Below are positions 41,575 through 47,474 of a stretch of DNA of 47,474 bases, one piece after another (position 1 is the first letter of the stretch; each line of letters starts with the position of its first letter). A program made the position numbers and the translations under genes. The stretch spans positions 863,942 to 911,415 of the forward strand of contig KI542675.1 in assembly GCA_000496135.1 (NCBI GenBank), in the 5' to 3' direction. The stretch is from Thermoplasmatales archaeon E-plasma. GTDB taxonomy: Archaea; Thermoplasmatota; Thermoplasmata; Thermoplasmatales; Thermoplasmataceae. Under the pieces are notes generated by a model. That model worked only from the letters and a program-made list of their open reading frames with translations, did not search any database and had not been told where the DNA came from.

Positions 41575-42529
41575 GGTAAGAAATATTTCAAGGAGATTCA
41601 GTGATTTTGCAATAGATGATGTTTCTTTTGAGATCGAGAAGGGGGATATTCTCACGCTGATGGGAGAGAGTGGCTCAGGAAAAACCTCCATTCTGAGAAT
41701 GGTATCCGGCTTGGATATGCAGGATTCAGGTGAAATAATTATTGCCGGCAGGAACGTTACAGGTATGCAGGCAGGAAAGCGTAATGTGGGATTGATATTC
41801 CAGGATCTTGCGCTCTTTCCACATATGAATGCATACGACAACATTGCGTACGGACTCAGGGCAAAGAGGTACAGGGAAAGTGTAATAGAGGATAAGGTTG
41901 AGGAAATTTCAAAAACCCTGAGAATTTCCGGTCTCTTGAAAAAATATCCCGGAACAATATCAGGTGGAGAAAAGCAGCGGGTTGCAATGGCACGGTCGCT
42001 GGTTATGTCACCGGACATCCTGTTGATGGATGAACCCATGAGTTCGCTTGATCCGGGCTTGAGAAACGATATTATGGTGGAAATAAAATCCATATCAAGA
42101 AAACTTGGGCAAACAATAATTTACGTCACCCATGACGTTAATGAGGGTTTATTTTTGGGGGATTCTGTGGTTTTTATAGCTAACGGAAGGGTTGTCAGGA
42201 AAGGGAAACCGGAAGAGATCTGGGAGAACCCTGAAAGTGAAGGCCTGGCAAGATTCCTCGGTTACAACGTACTGACCATTAATGAGGAAAAAATTGCAGT
42301 CAGGTCGGAGGATATTGAGATTTCCGAAAATGGCAATATATCCGGAACCCTGCTTGGGTATGGTTACGAGGGCAAAGGATATCGAATCAAGGTTGACATG
42401 GAAAATGGTGAAAAAATTGAGATACGCTCAAGAGAATTACATCCAGACGTTATCAAAGGGATTGGGACGCAAATAAAATTCAGATTGAATGTTTCGGGTG
42501 AGAAATTCAATGGCAGAAAAATAACATAA
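41561..42529 (+). CDS. Thiamine ABC transporter, ATPase (ThiQ-like)
   Basis: A 322-aa ABC ATPase. Walker A GESGSGKTS, Q-loop LIFQDLALFPH, signature SGGEKQRVAMARSL, Walker B ILLMDEPMSSLD and H-loop YVTHDVNEG are all intact. A C-terminal TOBE-like domain follows from about residue 245 (IAVRSEDIEI). The start is probably TTG at 41561 (AFVEVRNISRRF), overlapping the permease stop by 14 bp; GTG at 41549 is an alternative. It powers the transporter from the cytoplasm. Confidence 0.9.
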   Translation: MAFVEVRNISRRFSDFAIDDVSFEIEKGDILTLMGESGSGKTSILRMVSGLDMQDSGEIIIAGRNVTGMQAGKRNVGLIFQDLALFPHMNAYDNIAYGLRAKRYRESVIEDKVEEISKTLRISGLLKKYPGTISGGEKQRVAMARSLVMSPDILLMDEPMSSLDPGLRNDIMVEIKSISRKLGQTIIYVTHDVNEGLFLGDSVVFIANGRVVRKGKPEEIWENPESEGLARFLGYNVLTINEEKIAVRSEDIEISENGNISGTLLGYGYEGKGYRIKVDMENGEKIEIRSRELHPDVIKGIGTQIKFRLNVSGEKFNGRKIT

Positions 42530-42799
42530 TAAACCGATTGTGGGTATATACTAGACGAACTTGAATGTTCTTTGAATTGGAATCTTTCTGGTTAATCCAT
42601 GGCATTGACCGCAGTCATTCTCTCGCTTGACGTTCTTCAGGAACATGAGTGCGTCAAGTTTATCACTCTAATAGAATCACTATGAGGGTGACTTCATATA
42701 ACAGAATCTGAAAACTATGCTTCATACACAATTTTAACAGTTCTTAAGAAAGTTGATAAAAATTATGCCGAATTTATTTTCAGGAGGTCCTCAGAATTG

Positions 42800-44815
42800 A
42801 TGCATCCGAAAACTCATGTATCCTCTTACCCGAAGGATCCGGATTATATCCGAAAAACCCTCGCCGATCAAGTTAACTTGCAAAATCGTTTAAATTCGAT
42901 CAGCAAGGAGGCGCAGGAACATTATGCTTCAATTTATGCACGGAGGAGGTCTTTCAAAACGGACAGAGAGATGTTAAAAAGGAAGATTAAGGTTTTAAAA
43001 CCGGAGATTCTGGAATGTATGGATAAACTGCTTATTTTTGGAATTCCAAACTTAGAAGAACCTGAAATTCTGATTATACCTGTTGATTATGCCATGGCAG
43101 GGACCACAATACAGGAAAGCGCCTATGACGTAACAATGGTGAAGCCACTGAAAAAATACCCGACAGCCATCATGGAAAAGATAGCTAAAAATTATAAAGT
43201 CGATACTACAATGCCAAAGCCATTGGTATCCGCAGAAACATACAGCAGGATCCTGGTGAATCTCCCGGAAACAATCGCAAATCTCAACAGCGGTGAAAAA
43301 AAGATCATGGATTACCTGATGGCCAATGATGGCATCTCTAATTTTGATGATTTATTGAATGAATTTCATTTGAAAAAATCTTACTCCTATTACTATTCTA
43401 TTCCCCTTAATGAGGTATTTTCCCCAAAATTCTATGCCAACGGAGAATCACTTATATCACTAATGTCCAAGGGATTGGTTTATTACACCACGCAGAATAA
43501 CTATTATGGCACAGAATTAGCATACATCCCCGACGAAATTGCAAAGATTCTATGGTGGGAACGCAACCAGAAAAAGAAGCCGGTAAAACTCAACAAGAGG
43601 AAGGGAACTAGTGATTTACGGCCTGTCTTGAAAAACTATGGGTTTGACTATGCTGCACATTTCAAGAAATTTTTCACTGTCTTATACTATCTTGAAAGCA
43701 GGTCAAAACGTCGTCCCTTAGAAACAATACAGAAGTTTCTTGGAATGCCAGTCAAGGATCTGGATTTAATCATGGAATTTGCCAGGCACGAAAACTGGAT
43801 AAAGGGAGGGGCTACTAACATAACAATAACGAAGGAAGCCCTGGTTTTTTTGGAAGACAAGAATTTCCCCACAAAACTGGAACGGCATGTATTTGAAAGG
43901 CACATATTCTCAGCGTGGGAGGAGATTGAAACATCTTTCTATCTTGACAATTTAAGAATATTAATCCTTCAGTCTCTTTACGACATGGAAGAACCGGCAA
44001 AAATTTCTGATATCATAGAGGAAGTAAAATCCAGTGAAAAATATTTCATTTTTATAAGAGAAATATCTGTATGGCTGACCTACGTAGATTCAAGCAGTCA
44101 TTATTCGAATTCATTGAGTTATACTAAGGAAAACATGGAAAGTGGGATATCAGAATGGTTTCTTGATCTGTATGAGTTTCTTAGAATTTATGGCTTGATA
44201 AAACTGTCAACACCGGATCTGGCCTTAGAAACATACATTTTTCCGGAGCCTGAATTCAAGACTATTTATGAAAAGTCGGGGAAGTTTGATTCCCGGGTAG
44301 CGGTGAAGGACAATCCAAAGCCACTGAAGGTATTGCCAAACAATGAGGTGCTCATTGGCATAGATGCAGATTTCAACGATTTAAAAATGCTTGCCGATTT
44401 TTCGGAACTGGTCAGTGCCGATCTAATATGCACGTTCACCATCACAAAATCTTCCCTTTCATCCTATATGAATAGATCGGGAGAACTCAGCAATGTATTG
44501 TCTTTCCTTGAAAAGAAGAGTTCGGTTCCGATTCCAAGCACCCTGGAACGCCTGATAAAGGACATGGCGGAGAAAGGAAAAGATATCACCATGACAAAAT
44601 GCCAGGCAATCCTGCAGGTAAGAGACAAAACGATCATTGATAACATTATGGCGATAAAATCAATATCTGAAATGATCGAGAAGCGCATTTCACCTGAAAT
44701 ACTGGTGGTAAAGACTGGAGTTAGCCTTTACGCATTTGTTTCTGAGTTAAGAAAAAAAGGGTTTATAATTCCTATCGTGGTTGAAAAAGAGAAAAAGGTA
44801 GGGCGTTCATACTGA
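42800..44815 (+). CDS. Large protein with XPB/Ssl2-like helicase-associated domain
   Basis: A 671-aa protein starting at ATG after a clear GGAGGT ribosome site (42783-42788). The N-terminal 90 residues are charged and probably coiled (NLQNRLNSISKEAQEHY; TDREMLKRKIKVL). Several winged-helix-like stretches follow (LNSGEKKIMDYLMANDG). The last 170 residues (LKVLPNNEVLIGIDADFNDL, LADFSELVSADLICTFTITK, LSFLEKKSSVPIPSTLERLI) resemble the PF13625 domain found next to XPB helicases. No Walker motifs are present, so it is not itself a helicase. A role with XPB in DNA or transcription is inferred. Confidence 0.6.
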   Translation: MHPKTHVSSYPKDPDYIRKTLADQVNLQNRLNSISKEAQEHYASIYARRRSFKTDREMLKRKIKVLKPEILECMDKLLIFGIPNLEEPEILIIPVDYAMAGTTIQESAYDVTMVKPLKKYPTAIMEKIAKNYKVDTTMPKPLVSAETYSRILVNLPETIANLNSGEKKIMDYLMANDGISNFDDLLNEFHLKKSYSYYYSIPLNEVFSPKFYANGESLISLMSKGLVYYTTQNNYYGTELAYIPDEIAKILWWERNQKKKPVKLNKRKGTSDLRPVLKNYGFDYAAHFKKFFTVLYYLESRSKRRPLETIQKFLGMPVKDLDLIMEFARHENWIKGGATNITITKEALVFLEDKNFPTKLERHVFERHIFSAWEEIETSFYLDNLRILILQSLYDMEEPAKISDIIEEVKSSEKYFIFIREISVWLTYVDSSSHYSNSLSYTKENMESGISEWFLDLYEFLRIYGLIKLSTPDLALETYIFPEPEFKTIYEKSGKFDSRVAVKDNPKPLKVLPNNEVLIGIDADFNDLKMLADFSELVSADLICTFTITKSSLSSYMNRSGELSNVLSFLEKKSSVPIPSTLERLIKDMAEKGKDITMTKCQAILQVRDKTIIDNIMAIKSISEMIEKRISPEILVVKTGVSLYAFVSELRKKGFIIPIVVEKEKKVGRSY

Positions 44816-44879
44816 TTATGAGTGGATTTAGCAAAACTAATCTTACTTTCCGCATGAAGTTAGAGCATTATCCTCGAAT

Positions 44880-46486
44880 TTATTGTCCATCCGGAATGGC
44901 ATTCCATTCCCTCTTGTATAATTCTGCTGGAACGTTTGCCAGTCTCAGTAACTCTTCTTGGCGGGGAGTAAGTTTCGGCAGGAATTTCTTTAATGGCTTA
45001 TTGTCTGCCTCTATCCAGTTCATCTGAATCATGGAAAGATTATCTAGAATTCGGTCTGTTGTGGGTGATTCACATGATCTTAATTCTGGATATATCTGTA
45101 TAGAACTCCTCCCTTCCTTCTTCATGCTGTTCCTGATCTCACGCTCTATGAGGCTTTCTATGAGAAGAGCAACAAAATATACGAACAGTAAACCCTCTAT
45201 TCTATCCACATTCTTGATCATTACAGGTGAAACGCCATAAACAGATTTGATCTGCTCATGTCTCTTCTCAACACGTGGTTGGTACTTGTAATTGGAAAGA
45301 ACCTCTTTCAGCTGAAGTTCTCGATCATTGGTGATCATGGGGAATATGCCGTCACATGCTTTGTCAAAATCTATGTTCTCTTCGAGCGGTTTCCACCGAA
45401 CGTGAAAACGTTTCCTCGTGATGGTTCTGTATTCTGTAAATTCAGACGGCCTTCCCCTTGAGAGTTGTTTCCTGATCCCGGTACTCTCTTCCGTTATGCT
45501 AAAACCAACCCATCTTGCACCTTTTCCTGTGGAATCCATAGCAGCCTTTTCCACGTCTTCCAATGTGTGGAGCCTGCAGCTGTTCGATCTCAACTTTGTT
45601 TCCAGTTTTTCAAGGTTCATGATCGAGGTGCGCATTATGCCGTTTCTAATCTCTTTGTCATGCTTCGCTTTTTGTGAACTCCATACCCAGATGATGCGGA
45701 AATTATCCGAAGCTGGCACCGGAGATTCCATGAGTTTCCATTGCTGCCCCCTTTCATTATCCTTTCCATGAACGGTTTCGATCCATGGATCAGGGTGGTG
45801 TTGAAGCCATTCCCTGAACATACCATGTTCCTTGCGGGTTGCAGGAAGGACAGTTATGAACCTTCCAAGGTTTTCGTGGATATAGTTCATGTTTTCATGT
45901 GTGCAGAGCTTTGAATCGGCAACATAGAGAAAATCAGGTCTACCGGTAAGCTTTCGTATGGAATCCATACAAGCTGCTTCAGATCCTTCCTGTGATCTTT
46001 GCTGTGGCCAAAAGTCAGGTTGATGGTCTTCTTCATCCTCATGTCTTTTCCCGTAGCCATCCGGTATAATCCACTCAACGCAACAGACGTTGAATCATTG
46101 TGGAACCTGTTCATAGAGATATTAAATTCCCGGACTGCACTGACAACTATCTCGGTTAACATGGAAGAACGATCCGCATCGAAAAGCTTTTCAAGGGACC
46201 TGCCAATGCGATCATCGTTGATGTGCCTTGTTTCTTCATCCAACATGCCAAGCAATTCACAGGGGAATCCTTCAACCCATTCTCCCAAGCCATACAGGGG
46301 GGTTCTTGACACAAGAATATTTCTCACAAGCAAACCTATGCACCCTGCAGATGAGAGCCCACGGCTGGATTTCTCCGGGATCCTTCTCATCATTATCTCA
46401 TGGAGATGCAACCTGTCCATGAAATGATTGATTACCGGCATCGGCCCTATTCCTCTTGTGTGAAGTTTGAGGTCGTCCAGATCCAT
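44880..46486 (-). pseudogene. Broken IS1634-like transposase
   Basis: The N-terminal part (46486-45887) has RFHNDSTSVALSG with the first Asp and FGHSKDHRKDLKQLVW. The C-terminal part (from 45968) begins in another frame at LTGRPDFLYVADSKLCT, the second Asp, and includes FVYFVALLIESLIERE with the Glu. About 30-35 residues normally between LKQLV and the GRPDFLYVADSKL strand are missing, and the frame shifts there (near 45955-45975). This indicates a deletion of about 90-100 bp. No terminal repeats could be paired, so the element limits are not given. Confidence 0.85.
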
Positions 46487-46539
46487 TGCAATGAGTGAAA
46501 TACCAAATAGGTTATTAATGTATGGGCACTACTGCCCAT

Positions 46540-46842
46540 ATGGAAGTATGCATCCTCGTATTCCATCTGCCAAAAAAGATGAACAATACCGATCTGGGAA
46601 AGTTCATGAAGAAATTCTATGGGCAGGATACAAGCACACGCAATGGGAAATACCGGTATAGAAGGAAAGGGTTGCTTGATGCCATCCCCCACCGTAAACT
46701 GTTGCGTGGTGTGATAATAATCAGGAAGAGTGATGTTGAAGATGTCATGAAATTATTGAATCAGTGGAATGCCGTGGTAGATCAAAGAATAATAGAGCCA
46801 ACAGAGGAGGATCTAAAAGTGCTTCTGGAAGAGGCAAAATAG
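46540..46842 (+). CDS. Conserved archaeal hypothetical protein, about 100 aa
   Basis: A 100-aa basic-acidic protein: CILVFHLPKKMNNTDLGKFM, FYGQDTSTRNGKYRYRRKG, LLDAIPHRKLLRGVIII and a C-terminal helix EEDLKVLLEEAK. I recall similar small proteins in other archaea, but no function. An ATG at 46522 would add six residues and overlap a 7-bp palindrome (ATGGGCA and TGCCCAT). It is divergent from the broken transposase. No frame damage. Confidence 0.6.
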   Translation: MEVCILVFHLPKKMNNTDLGKFMKKFYGQDTSTRNGKYRYRRKGLLDAIPHRKLLRGVIIIRKSDVEDVMKLLNQWNAVVDQRIIEPTEEDLKVLLEEAK

Positions 46843-46993
46843 GGCTTCAAGGAACTGATAAATAATTCGAAGATAAGCAGATCAAATCATGCGGAAAGTA
46901 AGATTTATACAAGTGAACACAACATTTAGTTCTTCATTCAAGAAGCACTAAACAATGCATCGGAAGTTCCAGAGCACTTTTCTGATCTTGGTC

Positions 46994-47200
46994 TGCCCCC
47001 CTAAATAGTGAGACAAAGTTGTCCTATAAGGATAGATATATATTAATTGAAGAATTGAAAGGGGGTCTGGGGGGAAAATGACCGAACGTAGAAAATGGAA
47101 AAGCGAAGAAAAGCTTGCAATCATAAAAGAAGTCAGGGAGAAGGGTACTGTGGTCGAAACGTGCAGGAGATATTCCATAGATCCAAGCATGTATCCTTAA
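46994..47200 (+). mobile_element. 5' stub of an IS3-like element
   Basis: The left end looks like an IS terminus (TGCCCCCC at 46994-47001). The first gene starts at ATG 47078 and encodes 40 residues: TERRKWKSEEKLAIIKEVR and a helix-turn-helix VVETCRRYSIDPSMY, as in IS3-type OrfA. It then breaks off into unrelated repeated DNA at about 47195, giving a stop at 47198-47200. The rest of the element is missing. Confidence 0.65.
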
Positions 47201-47474
47201 CTCGGAACCTTTTTAGGGAACAGTTCAGGTTTCATTCCAAGAGTTTCTGCGAGTTCCCTGACTTTCTTTGGTATTTCTGCTATTATTGTTCGCTCACCAA
47301 TATCGGTAAGATATATCTTTGACAACTGTAACAGTGCATCTTTAACACCCTTAACTCGGAACCTTTTTAGGGAACAGTTCAGGTTTCAGTCCAAGGGTTT
47401 CTGTGAGTTCCCTGACTTTCTTTGGTATTTCTGCTATTATTGTTCGCTCACCAATATCGGTAAGATATATCTTT
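47195..47474 (-). repeat. 154-bp direct duplication of a gene tail, running off the window
   Basis: The sequence from 47195 repeats from 47349 with a few substitutions and continues to the window end. On the minus strand each copy encodes the same ending, KIYLTDIGERTIIAEIPKKV then RELxETLGxKPELFPKKVPS and TAA. Because 154 is not a multiple of 3, only the outer copy can be joined to a gene body beyond the window. The inner copy is an orphan tail. Family not recognised. Confidence 0.7.

Noticed and set aside
45999-46427. 142-codon plus-strand frame opposite the broken transposase
   Set aside because: Antisense to a recognisable transposase; no independent support.
46522-46539. Palindrome ATGGGCA/TGCCCAT as an IS terminus
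   Set aside because: No matching inverted copy was found on the other side of the broken IS1634-like gene; it may simply overlap the start of the small hypothetical gene.

Overview
The window looks like a chromosomal accessory region of a Thermoplasmatales-type archaeon. The DNA is AT-rich. Many genes have a TATA-like box about 25-30 bp before the start codon and no leader. A TPP riboswitch, which in Archaea is known mainly from Thermoplasmata, precedes a thiamine-type ABC transporter, and the transposases are types common in acidophilic archaea. The assignment is inferred from these signs; there is no rRNA or other marker gene here.

Region 1 (1-17.9 kb) is a surface-glycan locus: six glycosyltransferases (four GT4-like, two GT2-like), a DUF2079-like membrane protein, a UDP-galactopyranose-mutase-like flavoprotein, GDP-mannose 4,6-dehydratase, and the dTDP-sugar genes rmlA, rmlD and rmlC plus an extra SDR epimerase. 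rmlB is absent. A TylF-like methyltransferase at the end is interrupted by one in-frame TAG.

Region 2 (17.9-34.7 kb) is a mobile-element island. It holds an IS1634-type element, a group II intron with its reverse transcriptase, an IS701-like element, an ISAzo13-type element, and a family of short inverted-repeat elements (termini CTATGGCGGCAA) with 8-bp target duplications. Embedded in it are unrecognised genes: three consecutive two-gene cassettes, each a protein of about 300 aa with a Gly/Ala-rich hydrophobic hairpin followed by a small membrane protein, then an AAA ATPase, a secreted lipase-like hydrolase, and a three-gene unit. That unit is a small Gly/Ala-rich hydrophobic protein with its own terminator, an M48 membrane zinc protease, and a SpoIIM/DUF95-like membrane protein. 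It resembles the logic of circular or membrane-active bacteriocin operons and is the best candidate for an undescribed system.

Region 3 (34.7-38.6 kb) packs four toxin-antitoxin-type modules together: HEPN-MNT, an RHH/PIN (VapBC-like) pair, a decayed AbiE-like pair with in-frame stop codons, and HicBA. Short inverted-repeat elements lie between and around them.

Region 4 (38.6-44.8 kb) is more housekeeping in nature: a TPP riboswitch, a three-gene thiamine-type ABC transporter (ThiB/ThiP/ThiQ-like), and a large protein with an XPB/Ssl2-like helicase-associated domain but no motor.

Region 5 (44.8-47.5 kb) is again IS debris: a broken IS1634-like transposase, a small archaeal hypothetical gene, the 5' stub of an IS3-like element, and a tandem duplication running off the window end.
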